From assembly GCF_004010155.1 (NCBI RefSeq), contig NZ_RRYH01000015.1:145595-209594 (forward strand): a stretch of DNA of 64,000 nucleotides, written 5' to 3'. This document shows positions 14,366 through 23,920 of this stretch, in pieces. Origin of the DNA: Solirhodobacter olei. Lineage in GTDB: Bacteria > Pseudomonadota > Alphaproteobacteria > Rhodobacterales > Rhodobacteraceae. A program made the translations under genes and the position numbers. Each line of letters opens with the position of its first letter. Position 1 is the first letter of the stretch. The notes beneath the pieces are model-generated. The model did no database searches, was not told the DNA's origin, and was given only the letters and a program-made list of their open reading frames with translations.

Positions 14366-16774
14366 TCAGTGGGCGGTGGCGCCGGGGGCCTCGGCCGCCT
14401 TGGCGCGGGCGGCGGCGGCTGCCGCCTCCTCGGCCGCCTCGTCCCATTCGACGGGCTCGGGCATCCTGACCAGCGCCTGTTTCAGCACCTCGCGGACATG
14501 GGCCACGGGGATGATCTCCAGCCCCGATTTCACGTTGTCGGAGATCTCGGCGAGATCCTTGGCGTTCTCCTCGGGGATCAGCACGGTCTTGATGCCGCCG
14601 CGATGCGCCGCCATCAGCTTCTCCTTCAGCCCGCCGATCGGCAGCACGTTGCCGCGCAGCGTCACCTCGCCCGTCATAGCCACGTCCTTGCGAACTGGGA
14701 TGCCGGTCAGCACCGAGACGATGGAGGTCACCATCGCCACGCCGGCGCTCGGCCCGTCCTTCGGCGTCGCGCCTTCGGGAACGTGGACGTGGATGTCCAC
14801 CGTTTCGAACTTCGGCGGCTTGATGCCGAGCTGGGGCGCGATCGAGCGCACGAAGCTCGACGCCGCGTCGATCGACTCCTTCATCACGTCGCCGAGCTTG
14901 CCGGTGGTCTTCATCCGCCCCTTGCCGGGCAGTTTCAGCGCTTCGATCGACAGAAGCTCGCCACCCACGCTGGTCCAGGCGAGGCCGGTGACGACACCGA
15001 TCTGGTCTTCCTTCTCGGCGAGGCCATAGCGGAACTTCTTGACGCCGAGGAATTCCTCAAGGTTTTCAGGCGTGACCGTGACGGTCTTCACCTTGCCCTT
15101 GATGATCTCGGTCACCGCCTTGCGGGCGAGCTTGGCGATCTCGCGTTCGAGGTTCCGCACCCCCGCCTCGCGGGTGTAGGTGCGGATCATCTCCATCAGC
15201 GCCTCGTCGGTGAGGGTGAACTCGGCCTTCTTCAGACCGTGCGCCTTCACCTGCTTGGCGACGAGATGCTGCTTGGCGATCTCGCGCTTCTCGTCCTCGG
15301 TGTAGCCGGCCAGCGGGATGATCTCCATCCGGTCCATCAGCGGGCCCGGCATGTTGTAGGAGTTGGCCGTGGTCAGGAACATCACGTTGGAGAGGTCGTA
15401 TTCGACCTCCATGTAATGGTCCGAGAAGGTGGCGTTCTGTTCCGGGTCGAGCACCTCGAGCATGGCGGAGGCCGGATCACCACGGAAGTCCTGGCCCATC
15501 TTGTCGATCTCGTCGAGCAGGATGAGGGGGTTGGTGGTCTTGGCCTTCTTCATCGCCTGGATGATCTTGCCGGGCATGGAGCCGATATAGGTCCGCCGGT
15601 GGCCGCGGATCTCCGCCTCGTCCCGGACACCGCCGAGCGAGATGCGGATGAACTCGCGCCCCGTCGCCCGCGCGACCGAGCGGCCGAGCGACGTCTTGCC
15701 CACGCCGGGCGGGCCGACGAGGCAGAGGATCGGGCCCTTCATCTTCGTCGCCCGCGCCTGAACGGCCAGGTATTCGACGATGCGCTCCTTGACCTTCTCA
15801 AGCCCGTAGTGATCGGCGTCGAGCACCTCCTGGGCCTTGTTGAGGTCCTTCTTCACGCGCGACTTGGTGCCCCACGGGATCGACAGCATCCAGTCGAGGT
15901 AGTTGCGGACCACCGTGGCCTCGGCCGACATCGGCGACATGGCCTTGAGCTTCTTCAGCTCGGCATCCGCCTTGTCGCGGGCCTCCTTGGAGAGCTTGAC
16001 GGCGTTGATGCGCTCCTCGAGTTCGGCGATCTCGCCGCCGTCCTCGCCCTCGCCGCCGAGTTCCTTCTGAATGGCCTTCATCTGCTCGTTCAGATAGTAC
16101 TCGCGCTGGGTCCGCTCCATCTGGCTCTTGACGCGGGTCTTGATCTTCTTCTCGACCTGCAGGACCGACATCTCGCCCTGCATCAGGCCATAGACCTTCT
16201 CCAGACGCTCGGCCACGTCGAGGGTTTCCAGAAGCTCCTGCTTCTGGGCCACTTCGATGCCGAGGTGCCCTGCGACGAGATCGGCCAGCTTGGCCGGTTC
16301 GCGGGTGTCCGAGACGGCGGTGAGCGCCTCCTCGGGAATGTTCTTCTTCACCTTGGCGTAGCGTTCGAATTCCTCGCCGACGGAGCGCAGGAGTGCTGCC
16401 ACCGCGGCCTCGTCGCCGGGAAGCTCGGTCAGAAGCTCGGCCTTGGCCTCGAAGAATTCGTCATTCGACAGGTATTCGGTGATGCGGACGCGGGCCTTGC
16501 CCTCGACCAACACCTTCACGGTGCCGTCGGGCAGCTTCAGAAGCTGCAGGACATTGGCAAGCACGCCGGCCTTGTAGATGCCGTCGGCGGTCGGATCGTC
16601 CACCGCGGGATCGATCTGCGAGGACAGCAGAATCTGCTTGTCCTCCTTCATGACCTCTTCCAGCGCCCGGACGGATTTCTCGCGGCCCACGAAGAGCGGC
16701 ACGATCATGTGCGGAAACACCACGATATCGCGCAGCGGCAGGACCGGATAGCTGGGGGCAAGAGACTCAAACAT
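14366..16774 (-). CDS. lon: ATP-dependent protease Lon
   Basis: From the ATG at 16774 (AAAGGA upstream) the protein has 802 residues, the normal length for Lon. The N-terminal substrate-binding domain starts [15 protein letters not shown]; a coiled-coil middle is followed by the AAA+ module with Walker A GPPGVGKT, Walker [10 protein letters not shown] and sensor residues; the C-terminal protease domain has the Ser-Lys dyad at S676 (KDGPSAGV) and K719 (GGLKEKL). It forms a cytoplasmic hexamer that degrades misfolded and regulatory proteins. The C-terminus ends in an Ala/Glu-rich tail. It is monocistronic, with its own terminator. An upstream in-frame extension to 16846 has no supporting ribosome site. 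Confidence 0.98.
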   Translation of the reverse strand: MFESLAPSYPVLPLRDIVVFPHMIVPLFVGREKSVRALEEVMKEDKQILLSSQIDPAVDDPTADGIYKAGVLANVLQLLKLPDGTVKVLVEGKARVRITEYLSNDEFFEAKAELLTELPGDEAAVAALLRSVGEEFERYAKVKKNIPEEALTAVSDTREPAKLADLVAGHLGIEVAQKQELLETLDVAERLEKVYGLMQGEMSVLQVEKKIKTRVKSQMERTQREYYLNEQMKAIQKELGGEGEDGGEIAELEERINAVKLSKEARDKADAELKKLKAMSPMSAEATVVRNYLDWMLSIPWGTKSRVKKDLNKAQEVLDADHYGLEKVKERIVEYLAVQARATKMKGPILCLVGPPGVGKTSLGRSVARATGREFIRISLGGVRDEAEIRGHRRTYIGSMPGKIIQAMKKAKTTNPLILLDEIDKMGQDFRGDPASAMLEVLDPEQNATFSDHYMEVEYDLSNVMFLTTANSYNMPGPLMDRMEIIPLAGYTEDEKREIAKQHLVAKQVKAHGLKKAEFTLTDEALMEMIRTYTREAGVRNLEREIAKLARKAVTEIIKGKVKTVTVTPENLEEFLGVKKFRYGLAEKEDQIGVVTGLAWTSVGGELLSIEALKLPGKGRMKTTGKLGDVMKESIDAASSFVRSIAPQLGIKPPKFETVDIHVHVPEGATPKDGPSAGVAMVTSIVSVLTGIPVRKDVAMTGEVTLRGNVLPIGGLKEKLMAAHRGGIKTVLIPEENAKDLAEISDNVKSGLEIIPVAHVREVLKQALVRMPEPVEWDEAAEEAAAAAARAKAAEAPGATAH

Positions 16775-16954
16775 GCGGGTTCCTTTCTCTGGCGGAAGGC
16801 GGCGGCCCCATCGATCGGCGGCCCGGCGCGTTCCCCATCTCGCCACAATATCTGGGGCACCCGCCCCAGGCTTTCAACCACACCAAATCACGGCCGTGTC
16901 ATAGAATGCCCCCGGCCGCAACCGGGGGCAAGCGACAAGCCGGCGGGAGGCGGA

Positions 16955-17632
16955 TCACTGCGCCATCACGGCCATGGCAGGGGCCCGCGCGGGGACGCGA
17001 GCGGGAGCGAAGGGCGCGGGCGCGCGGGCCGGGCGCCGAAGCCCCAACCCCTTCACCGCGGGCATGGCGAGAACGGCATAGCGCCGCCCGTCGCCGCAGT
17101 CGTGGAACGGCTCGCCGATCCGCTCGGCCGGCCAGCCGAGCTGGCGCAGCGTCCGCATCAGCGTGATCGGCGACAGCGAGATCAGCCGCTCCGCCCCGGC
17201 GCGATGCGCGGTGGCGGCCAGCCCTTCGACGATGAGGCCGAGGGCGTGGGCGCGCTCCGCCTGGGTGGTAAGCGCGTCGGAGAGTACCAGCCGCGTGCAT
17301 TCCCAGACCGAGGGGCTGCGGATCTCGCCCGGGAGCACGCCCGAGGGGATATCTGGCAGCTTGCCCGCGACCGCGTCGCGCAGCATGTAGCTGTGCGGCC
17401 CCCAGCTGGCCGTGGTCGGCATGCAGCGCGCGCCGCCCACCACCGCGCCGTCCAGCAGGGCCAGCGAGTAATGCGCCATCGGGTTGTCATACTGGTCCAT
17501 TTCGACCGCCTCGTTATGCGGAATGTCCCAGCCCAGGCCATCGACGAAGAAGCGTTTGCGCAGCTTCAGATAGTCGTAGAACGCCGGGCCGTGGCGGTGA
17601 AGGTCAGACAGGTCGAAGGTCACGTTTTCCAT
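16955..17632 (-). CDS. Acyl-homoserine-lactone synthase (LuxI family)
   Basis: The ATG at 17632 follows GGAGGA at 7-nt spacing; a TTG 24 nt upstream would put that site inside the gene. The 225-residue protein shows the LuxI signature: R27-F28, W35, D46 and D49 (MDQYDNP), GGARCMP with R69, and WECTRL with E111 and R114. It joins S-adenosylmethionine to an acyl chain from acyl-ACP or acyl-CoA to release an AHL signal. The last 27 residues are an Ala/Pro/Arg-rich tail outside the usual fold. It lies downstream of, and in the same direction as, the luxR gene at 17764-18414, separated by 131 bp that contain a strong palindrome. The acyl chain cannot be predicted. Confidence 0.95.
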   Translation of the reverse strand: MENVTFDLSDLHRHGPAFYDYLKLRKRFFVDGLGWDIPHNEAVEMDQYDNPMAHYSLALLDGAVVGGARCMPTTASWGPHSYMLRDAVAGKLPDIPSGVLPGEIRSPSVWECTRLVLSDALTTQAERAHALGLIVEGLAATAHRAGAERLISLSPITLMRTLRQLGWPAERIGEPFHDCGDGRRYAVLAMPAVKGLGLRRPARAPAPFAPARVPARAPAMAVMAQ

Positions 17633-17644
17633 GGGGTCATCCTC

Positions 17645-17660
17645 CAGGTTGCACAACCTG
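17645..17660. promoter_or_regulatory. Palindrome at luxI ribosome-binding site (possible lux box)
   Basis: CAGGTTG-CA-CAACCTG is a perfect 7-bp inverted repeat directly abutting the GGAGG ribosome-binding site of luxI, 13-28 nt before its start codon. It may bind the LuxR protein or form a translational hairpin; lux boxes are usually about 20 bp and further upstream, so the role is open. Confidence 0.4.
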
Positions 17661-17763
17661 AATTAGAACACCCCAAGCAACAGTTGAAAAATACAGATCG
17701 TATTGTTTCCGGAACGAGGGCCAATAACGCCGCCCTGCCCCGCGGCCCGGCGCGCCGCCGCGA

Positions 17764-18414
17764 TCAGATCAGCCCGGCCGTTGCGGCGAGCGAGACGGCA
17801 TGGCTTGCGTTGCGGGCGTTGAGCTTGGCGCGGGCGTTCTTCAGCCTTTGCTTGATCGCCCCCTCCGTCACCCCAAGCTCGCCCGCGATCTCGCGCAGCT
17901 TCATGCCGGACTTGACCATGCGCAGCACCTCCAGCTCCGCCCGTGTGAGGTTGGAGGGCGGGGCGAGATCGACATGCATCTTCACCAGCTTCCGCGCGAT
18001 CAGTGCGATCTCCAGATCGGTGAATTCTCGATCCTCCCGGGCGAAGGAGCCGAAGCTGCGCTGGACCTCCGGGTCCACCCCGCCGCAGACCGCCACAAGG
18101 CCGAAATTCAGCCCGAAGCGCCGCGCGGCTGGCAGAACGCCGCGCGGATCGGGGGTTGCGATCTCGCTCCAGCGGATCGCGCCGGTATTGTCATAGGCCC
18201 AGCGGATCACCGGATCGTCGAGCATCAGGCCGTTGCGGGTATAGTGGTCGACCCAGGATGCGGGCAGCGCGTTTTCCTCTGCCAGCGGGAAGGCGAAGCC
18301 GAGGCGGATGGCGATGTAATGGCCTGCCGGAGCCAGCTCAGCAAAGGAGATCTCATCCAATGGATGAGTCGACAGCTGCGAGCCTCTCGAATAGTCTTGG
18401 ATCAGCCTTACCAC
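17764..18414 (-). CDS. LuxR-family autoinducer-binding transcriptional regulator
   Basis: An N-terminal autoinducer-binding domain carries WVDHYTRNGLMLDDPVIRW, with the conserved W, Y, D and P of the AHL pocket, then GAIRWSE. A C-terminal GerE helix-turn-helix follows (LTRAELEVLRMVKSGMKLREIAGELGVTEGAIKQRLKNARAKL). It should sense an AHL, probably that of the adjacent luxI, and control transcription. The start is uncertain: no ATG lies in frame before the domain; the GTG at 18414 gives 216 residues and avoids overlap with the divergent luxR paralogue, whereas the open frame reaches 18555. A perfect 8-bp palindrome lies in its early coding region. Confidence 0.92.
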   Translation of the reverse strand: MVRLIQDYSRGSQLSTHPLDEISFAELAPAGHYIAIRLGFAFPLAEENALPASWVDHYTRNGLMLDDPVIRWAYDNTGAIRWSEIATPDPRGVLPAARRFGLNFGLVAVCGGVDPEVQRSFGSFAREDREFTDLEIALIARKLVKMHVDLAPPSNLTRAELEVLRMVKSGMKLREIAGELGVTEGAIKQRLKNARAKLNARNASHAVSLAATAGLI

Positions 18415-18461
18415 CTTGGCGTGTCTTGCACGGTCTCGTCCTGATATGTCACGGAACCGTG
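18352..18461. promoter_or_regulatory. Palindromes around divergent luxR starts
   Basis: CTCATCCA-A-TGGATGAG (18352-18368) is a perfect 8-bp inverted repeat near the start of the leftward luxR. CACGG-AA-CCGTG (18450-18461) is a second palindrome in the gap between the two divergent luxR genes, flanked by CCTGA and TCAGG. Either could be an operator. Confidence 0.35.
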
Positions 18462-18485
18462 TCAGGCGAAAGAGTGGGGGCGACA

Positions 18486-18983
18486 ATGGAACGGCAGGCC
18501 AGGATTGGTGAGAGTCTCGGACGACTCCGGGATGCACATCCGGCCGGCTTCGCAATCGCCTTGCACGTGAAATATAGTGCGCCGCAATACCTGTTCCAAG
18601 CCTACGATTCGGAGTGGATCGACACTTACACCCGCCATGGGATGGTGCTGCGCGACCCGACGGTGCGCTGGGGCTTCGCCAACACCGGCGCCATTCGGTG
18701 GAGCAAGCTTGTCGATCCCGAGGGAGCGCCGGAGGGGGCGGAGGTGCTGCGCCTCGCCGCCGAGCATGGGCTGCGCTACGGCTTCACGCTGGCGGTGGAG
18801 GAAAAGGGGTCGCGCAGCATCGCCAGCTTCGCGCGCCCCGATCGCGAGGCGACGGATGACGAGATCGCCAGGGCGGAGGCGGAGCTGACCGAGCTGCATG
18901 TGCTGACCCGCGACCTCCACCAGCTGACCCCGGCCTTCCATGCCGCACTGAAGCAGATGTCGATATTCCTGACCCGGAGCTGA
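18486..18983 (+). CDS. LuxR-type autoinducer-binding protein lacking the DNA-binding domain
   Basis: The ATG at 18486 follows a GGGGG-rich site and gives 165 residues. The sequence is a clear paralogue of the adjacent LuxR (WIDTYTRHGMVLRDPTVRW, NTGAIRWSKL, GLRYGFTLAV, FARPDRE) and covers the whole autoinducer-binding domain. It stops after LHVLTRDLHQLTPAFHAALKQM; only 42 bp separate its stop from the next gene, so no hidden frame-shifted HTH exists. It may bind the signal, form heterodimers with the full-length LuxR and inhibit it, as described for TrlR in Agrobacterium. That role is inferred from domain content and position. Confidence 0.85.
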   Translation: MERQARIGESLGRLRDAHPAGFAIALHVKYSAPQYLFQAYDSEWIDTYTRHGMVLRDPTVRWGFANTGAIRWSKLVDPEGAPEGAEVLRLAAEHGLRYGFTLAVEEKGSRSIASFARPDREATDDEIARAEAELTELHVLTRDLHQLTPAFHAALKQMSIFLTRS

Positions 18984-19025
18984 GGCCCCGGGCGGGACGG
19001 CCCCGCCGCCCCTCCCTGCCCCGGA

Positions 19026-20156
19026 TCAGAGCGGTTCGATGTCGCCCTCGGCGCGCTCTGCCTCGAACGCCGCCACGAAGGCCTCGAGCCGCCCCGCGGC
19101 GATGGCGCCGCGCAGACCGGCCATCAGCTCCTGGAAATAATGCAGGTTGTGCCAGGTCATCAGCATGGAGGAGAGGATCTCCCCCGCGCGGTAGATGTGG
19201 TGCAGGTAGGCGCGCGAGTAGCTGCGGCAGGCCGGGCAGGAACAGGCCTCGTCCAGCGGGCGGGGATCGTCCATGTGGCGGGCGTTCTTGATGTTCACCA
19301 CGCCGCGGCGGGTGAAGGCCTGCCCGGTGCGGCCCGAGCGCGAGGGCAGCACGCAGTCCATCATGTCGATGCCGCGCACCACCGCGCCGACGATATCGTC
19401 CGGCTTGCCCACGCCCATCAGGTAGCGCGGCTTGTCCTGGGGCAGCATGTCGGGGGCGTAGTCGAGCACTCCGAACATCGCCTCCTGCCCCTCGCCCACG
19501 GCGAGACCGCCGACCGCGTATCCGTCGAACCCGATCCTGGTCAGCGCCTCGGCGCTTTCGGCGCGCAGGTCCCGCGTCACGCCGCCCTGCTGGATGCCGA
19601 AGAGCGCGTGGCCCGGCCGGTCGCCGAAGGCCGCGCGCGAGCGTTCGGCCCAGCGCATCGAGAGGCGCATGGAGCGGGCGACCTCCGCCTCGGTCGCGGG
19701 CAGCGCGGGGCATTCGTCGAAGCACATCACGATGTCCGAGCCGAGGAGGCGCTGGATCTCCATGCTGCGCTCGGGGCTGAGCATGTGCTCGGACCCGTCA
19801 ATATGGGATTTGAAGCGAACGCCGTCCTCGTTCATCTTGCGCAGGCTGGCGAGACTCATCACCTGGAAGCCGCCGGAATCGGTAAGGATCGGGCGCTGCC
19901 AGTTCATGAAGGCATGGAGCCCGCCCAGCCGGTCGATCCGCTCGGCGGTCGGGCGCAGCATCAGGTGATATGTGTTGCCCAGCAGGATATCGGCGCCGGT
20001 GGCGCGGACGCTTTCGGGCTGCATCGCCTTCACCGTGCCGGCGGTGCCGACCGGCATGAAGGACGGGGTGCGGATCTCGCCCCGCGGGGTATGGATCACC
20101 CCGGTGCGGGCCTTGCCGTCCCGTGCCTTGATCTCAAACGAAATGCCCTCGGCCAT
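19026..20156 (-). CDS. tgt: Queuine tRNA-ribosyltransferase
   Basis: The ATG at 20156 (GGAGGG upstream) gives 376 residues, the standard length. [11 protein letters not shown] carries the active-site Asp (D93), GGLAVGE and [10 protein letters not shown] the second catalytic region, and [16 protein letters not shown] the zinc site near the C-terminus. The enzyme swaps guanine for preQ1 at position 34 of tRNAs with GUN anticodons. An open frame runs upstream to 20390 but lacks a better start and is low-complexity. It is transcribed away from the Fe-S assembly gene on its right. Confidence 0.97.
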   Translation of the reverse strand: MAEGISFEIKARDGKARTGVIHTPRGEIRTPSFMPVGTAGTVKAMQPESVRATGADILLGNTYHLMLRPTAERIDRLGGLHAFMNWQRPILTDSGGFQVMSLASLRKMNEDGVRFKSHIDGSEHMLSPERSMEIQRLLGSDIVMCFDECPALPATEAEVARSMRLSMRWAERSRAAFGDRPGHALFGIQQGGVTRDLRAESAEALTRIGFDGYAVGGLAVGEGQEAMFGVLDYAPDMLPQDKPRYLMGVGKPDDIVGAVVRGIDMMDCVLPSRSGRTGQAFTRRGVVNIKNARHMDDPRPLDEACSCPACRSYSRAYLHHIYRAGEILSSMLMTWHNLHYFQELMAGLRGAIAAGRLEAFVAAFEAERAEGDIEPL

Positions 20157-20364
20157 CTCCGCGCCCTCCGAAACCGCGCCCTCATGCGCCATTCCGGCCG
20201 GAAAGCCAAGGCCACCGCCGGGCCGGCGCCTCCCGCCGCCCCCTTTGCCCCCCCCCGAAGATTTGACCGGAGGGCGGCGGGGATCAGGGGGCGAGGCGCC
20301 GCCGGCTCTGGACCCGTCCTCATAATTCCCTATATAATCGGTCAACAACCCGCGCGAGTGAGAT

Positions 20365-20730
20365 ATGACTGCCCAGCCGCAAGACACCATCGAGGGGGCT
20401 CCCCTGATCCAGCCATCCTCGACCGAGCATCCACTTTATGATGACGTCGTAGGCGCTTGCCGGACGATCTTCGACCCCGAGATCCCGGTGAACATCTACG
20501 ACCTGGGCCTCGTCTACACGATCCGCATCTCGGACGAGAACGAGGTCGACGTGATTATGACGCTGACCGCGCCGGGCTGCCCGGTGGCGGGCGAGATGCC
20601 GGCCTGGGTCAGCGACGCGGTCGAGGCGCTGCCGGGGGTCAAGGAAGCCCGGGTGGAGCTGACCTTCGACCCGCCCTGGGGCATGGAGATGATGTCCGAG
20701 GAAGCCCGGCTCGAGCTTGGTTTCATGTAA
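20365..20730 (+). CDS. Iron-sulfur cluster assembly protein, SufT/MIP18 (DUF59) family
   Basis: The 121-residue product has the DUF59 core: [21 protein letters not shown], then [10 protein letters not shown] with the conserved Cys, and [19 protein letters not shown] at the end. Such proteins help mature or transfer Fe-S clusters. The A-type carrier that follows after 362 bp fits a shared pathway. The spacer holds a REP hairpin. The ATG at 20365 matches the usual N-terminus. Confidence 0.92.
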   Translation: MTAQPQDTIEGAPLIQPSSTEHPLYDDVVGACRTIFDPEIPVNIYDLGLVYTIRISDENEVDVIMTLTAPGCPVAGEMPAWVSDAVEALPGVKEARVELTFDPPWGMEMMSEEARLELGFM

Positions 20731-21092
20731 GTCCTCCGCCCGGCCGGGTCGGGGCGTTTCCAGACATGAGGACATTTGGAGCGGCGCCTTGCGGGTGTCG
20801 GGCGAAATGTCCGGTTTGTGGTATTTTGCGGCAGCATCGGGGCAAAAGTGGGTCCCATTTGGTCGCAATTTTTCATCCGCTCGCGCAACCGTCGCGCCCA
20901 AAGGTGCGCAATGAATGCGCACGCTACGCGGAGAGGAGGGTCGGGGGCCGTCCGCGGGTGGGGGCTGGCCCTGCGGGCTATGCCCGCGGTTATCGGGCCA
21001 GGGACTGGAATGGTGAGGCCGCGCCTCGCGCTCCCCCCTTGAGAATTGGGCCGGAGCGGCCTAACTTGAGCGAAAGAGACAGGAATTCGCAG
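20731..21092. other. Intergenic region with REP element
   Basis: No gene is supported. It contains REP element 2 and, near its right end, AGGA before the IscA/SufA-type gene. Confidence 0.5.
20903..20927 (-). repeat. REP element 2
   Basis: Same hairpin and GTAG foot as the other copies, with one change at the stem base (C to G), read on the minus strand. Confidence 0.75.
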
Positions 21093-21443
21093 ATGTTCGG
21101 TATCCCCGGCAAACAGGCCGTCACCCTTACCCCCGCAGCCGCCGCGCAGATCACGCGCCTGATGACGCGTGACGGGGCTCAGGGCCTGCGCATCGGCGTC
21201 AAGAAGGGCGGCTGCGCGGGCATGGAATACACCATGGATTTCGCAGCCGAAATCGACCCGCTCGACGAGATCGTGGAGCAGGACGGCGCGCGTGTGATGA
21301 TCGCGCCGATGGCCCAGATGTTCCTTTTCGGCACCGAGATCGACTACGAGACCACGCTCATCGACTCCGGCTTCCGCTTCAAGAACCCCAATGTGGTTGA
21401 AAGCTGCGGCTGCGGCGAGTCGGTGAAATTCGCCGACCAGTGA
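21093..21443 (+). CDS. A-type iron-sulfur carrier (HesB/IscA/SufA family)
   Basis: The ATG at 21093 has ACAGGAA upstream; the product has 116 residues. The three cluster ligands of A-type carriers are present: C41 in KKGGCAGMEY, and C105 and C107 in ESCGCGES near the C-terminus. It should accept a cluster from the Suf scaffold and pass it to apo-proteins. Its stop overlaps the next ATG, so the TfoX-like gene is co-translated. SufA is the likelier name in this context but cannot be proved here. Confidence 0.93.
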   Translation: MFGIPGKQAVTLTPAAAAQITRLMTRDGAQGLRIGVKKGGCAGMEYTMDFAAEIDPLDEIVEQDGARVMIAPMAQMFLFGTEIDYETTLIDSGFRFKNPNVVESCGCGESVKFADQ

Positions 21444-21823
21444 TGGCGACCGATCCGGAACTTCTGGATCACGTCCTCGACCTTTTCTCCGGGCTTGGCC
21501 GCGTCACCACGGCGCGGATGTTCTCCGGCACCGCGCTTTACGTCGAGGGCGACGTGATGTTCGCCGTCGTGATCAGCGATACCGTCTACATGAAATCCGA
21601 CGCCGCCACCGCCCCGGCCTATGCCGAGGCGGGCGCCCTGCCCTTCAGCTATGACGACAGGAACGGGCGACACAAGGTGACAAGCCTCCTGTCGCTGCCC
21701 GAAAGCGCCATGGACGATGCCGAGGAGGCGCTGGCCTGGGCCCGCCTCTCGCTGCCGCCGGCGCGTGCCGCGGCGGCGGTGAAGCGCCGCCAGAAGGCAC
21801 GCAAAGCCGCGGCACGTCGCTGA
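21443..21823 (+). CDS. TfoX N-terminal domain protein
   Basis: The product has 126 residues from an ATG that overlaps the upstream stop (TGATG); a GTG at 21440 is an alternative. [37 protein letters not shown] matches the TfoX N-terminal domain, known from the competence regulator TfoX but widespread as a stand-alone protein of uncertain function. A Lys/Arg/Ala-rich C-terminal tail follows (residues 105-126). No competence genes are nearby. Confidence 0.88.
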   Translation: MATDPELLDHVLDLFSGLGRVTTARMFSGTALYVEGDVMFAVVISDTVYMKSDAATAPAYAEAGALPFSYDDRNGRHKVTSLLSLPESAMDDAEEALAWARLSLPPARAAAAVKRRQKARKAAARR

Positions 21824-21896
21824 TGCGACGCCGCAGGCCCTTCCGTGGCGCCCGGTTTGCCGGTATCCCGAAGACCAAACCGCCAGGGAGGACGGA

Positions 21897-22649
21897 ATGA
21901 CCGCAACCCGCAAGCTCGCCGCAGGCAATTGGAAGATGAATGGCACGGCAGCGTCCCTCGTCGAGATCGAGAAGCTGCTGGAAACCCATCCCGAGCCCGG
22001 CTGCGAGATGCTGATCTGCCCGCCCGCCACGCTGATCGCGCAGACCGCCTGGCGCTGCCGCGACAAGCATCTGAAGATCGGCGGGCAGGATTGCCATTGG
22101 GAGAGCGCGGGCGCCCATACCGGCGACATCTCCGCCGCGATGCTGGCCGATGCCGGGGCCTCCTATGTCATCCTCGGCCATTCCGAGCGGCGCAGCGATC
22201 ACGGCGAGACGGATATCGAGGTCGCCGTCAAGACCCGGGCGGCCTGGGGCGCGGGGCTTGCCGCCGTGGTCTGCGTCGGCGAGACGGAACGGCAGCGCGA
22301 CCTCGGGACCACGCTCGTCGTGGTGGGCGGGCAGCTCGATACCTCGCTGCCGGAGGGCTGCACGGCGGGCAATCTCGTCGTCGCCTACGAACCCGTCTGG
22401 GCGATCGGCACCGGGCGCACCCCGACGCTGGCCGAGATCGCGGAGGTGCATGATTTCATCCGCGCCGCGCTGGAGCGCCGCTTCGGAGCCGAGGGCGCGG
22501 GCGTGCGCATCCTCTATGGCGGCTCGGTGAAACCCTCTAACGCTGCGGAGATCTTCGCGGTCTCGAACGTCGACGGGGCGCTGGTCGGCGGGGCTTCGCT
22601 GAAGGCCGCGGATTTCGGCGCGATCGTCGACGCGCTGTCGGCCGCCTGA
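21897..22649 (+). CDS. tpiA: Triosephosphate isomerase
   Basis: The 250-residue product starts at an ATG after GGGAGGA. It has the substrate Lys in AGNWKMNG (K13), ILGHSERR with the catalytic His, [11 protein letters not shown] with the catalytic Glu, and the phosphate-binding [11 protein letters not shown]. It interconverts dihydroxyacetone phosphate and glyceraldehyde 3-phosphate in the cytoplasm. Length is normal and it is monocistronic. A long C-tract follows its stop. Confidence 0.98.
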   Translation: MTATRKLAAGNWKMNGTAASLVEIEKLLETHPEPGCEMLICPPATLIAQTAWRCRDKHLKIGGQDCHWESAGAHTGDISAAMLADAGASYVILGHSERRSDHGETDIEVAVKTRAAWGAGLAAVVCVGETERQRDLGTTLVVVGGQLDTSLPEGCTAGNLVVAYEPVWAIGTGRTPTLAEIAEVHDFIRAALERRFGAEGAGVRILYGGSVKPSNAAEIFAVSNVDGALVGGASLKAADFGAIVDALSAA

Positions 22650-22654
22650 GGCTG

Positions 22655-22673
22655 CCCCCCCCCCCGCCCCCCC
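22655..22673. repeat. Poly-C tract (C11-G-C7)
   Basis: Eleven C, one G and seven C lie between tpiA and the MarR gene, about 100 bp before the latter's start. Such runs are prone to slippage in replication and to sequencing error. Confidence 0.6.
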
Positions 22674-22774
22674 GGCAGGCACCGGCGGGGCGATCCCGGC
22701 CAAATTGTCTCGACTTAACCCAATCTTCGGGATTTCCGCCGACTCTGCCGAGGTGACCCCCGGCGGAGACGACG

Positions 22775-23284
22775 ATGAGCATCCATACCCCCCTTTCCGC
22801 GCCGGAGACGGGCGCGGCAGAGCCGGGCCTGATGGCCGGCTACCTGGAAAGCCTCGCGCTGCTCGAGCGGCTGCACCGGCTGCTTCTCGACGTGGTGAAG
22901 GACGAATTTGAACGGCTCGGCATCCTGGAGATCAACGCCGTGCAGGCGCTCCTGCTGTTCAACATCGGCGAGAACGAGGTGACGGCGGGCGAGCTGAAGA
23001 CGCGCGGCTACTACCAGGGCTCCAACGTCAGCTACAACCTGAAGAAGCTGGTGGATCTGGGCTACATGCACCACCAGCGCTCGGAAATCGACCGCCGGTC
23101 GGTCCGGGTTCGGCTGACCGAGAAGGGCCATGACATCCGGCGGGTGGTGTCCGAGCTGTTCGCCCGCCATGCGGAGGGGATCTCGGCCAGGAACCTGCTC
23201 GGCGTGGCGGCGGTGGAGGAGATCAACACGGCCCTGAAACGGATGGAGCGCTACTGGACTGATCAGATCCGCTACATCTACTGA
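22775..23284 (+). CDS. MarR-family winged-helix regulator (LdtR-like)
   Basis: The 169-residue protein has a dimerisation helix (LLERLHRLLLDVVKDEFERLG), a recognition helix region (TAGELKTRGYYQGSNVSYNLKKLVDLGYM) and a wing (EIDRRSVRVRLTEKG), the MarR layout. The GYYQGSNVSYN segment resembles the LdtR-type MarR proteins common in alphaproteobacteria, which control cell-wall or stress genes. It stands alone between tpiA and gloA; its targets cannot be told from here. Confidence 0.88.
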   Translation: MSIHTPLSAPETGAAEPGLMAGYLESLALLERLHRLLLDVVKDEFERLGILEINAVQALLLFNIGENEVTAGELKTRGYYQGSNVSYNLKKLVDLGYMHHQRSEIDRRSVRVRLTEKGHDIRRVVSELFARHAEGISARNLLGVAAVEEINTALKRMERYWTDQIRYIY

Positions 23285-23429
23285 GGCGCCGTGCCGGGGC
23301 GGGCAGATGGCAAGGCGCGGACGCACGAGCCGGTGAACGGTCGGGCGGAGACGCGGCGGCGGAGAAACGGGCACGTGGCGGAACGGGCGGGCGGCGGGGA
23401 TCCCTCCGCCCGGCCCGGGATCTATCGGC

Positions 23430-23858
23430 CTACCAGTGGCCGATGTTCTCCATGCTGGCCCAGGGCTCGGCCTTTTCCTTGGCGCCGCCCTTCTGCAGGA
23501 TCTCGATCGAGATGTTGTCGGGCGAACGCACGAAGGCCATGCGGCCGTCGCGCGGCGGGCGGTTGATCGTCACGCCATGCTCCATCAGGTGGGCGCAGGT
23601 GGCGTAGATGTCGTCCACCTCATAGGCAAGGTGGCCGAAATGGCGGCTGTCGGAGGGCAGCCCCTCGTCGCCGTCCCAGTTGTAGGTCAGCTCTACCGGG
23701 CAGTCCTCCTGCCCCTCCGGCGCCATGAAGAGGAGCGTGAACCGGCCGCCCTCGTTCTCGTAACGGCGGGTCTCCTTGAGGCCGAGGAGCTCGAAGAACG
23801 CCTTGGATTTCTCCAGGTCCAGCACGCGGACCATGGTGTGCAGGTAGCGGATCGTCAT
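23430..23858 (-). CDS. gloA: Lactoylglutathione lyase (glyoxalase I)
   Basis: From the ATG at 23858, with AAGGGAGAG upstream, the protein has 142 residues. The metal ligands of glyoxalase I are all in place: H7 in YLHTMVRV, E56 in VELTYN, H76 in FGHLAY and E119 in ISIEIL. It isomerises the methylglyoxal-glutathione adduct to lactoylglutathione in the cytoplasm. Length and motifs are typical. Confidence 0.96.
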   Translation of the reverse strand: MTIRYLHTMVRVLDLEKSKAFFELLGLKETRRYENEGGRFTLLFMAPEGQEDCPVELTYNWDGDEGLPSDSRHFGHLAYEVDDIYATCAHLMEHGVTINRPPRDGRMAFVRSPDNISIEILQKGGAKEKAEPWASMENIGHW

Positions 23859-23920
23859 CGCCTCTCCCTTTCTTGCTTGACCGGCGGAGATATAGCACGC
23901 CCGCCGGCGGGGGCGAGGGG

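Noticed and set aside
14225..18196. A 1323-residue plus-strand open frame
   Set aside because: It is antisense to lon and luxI, low in sequence complexity and matches no family; it is a shadow of high-GC coding on the other strand.
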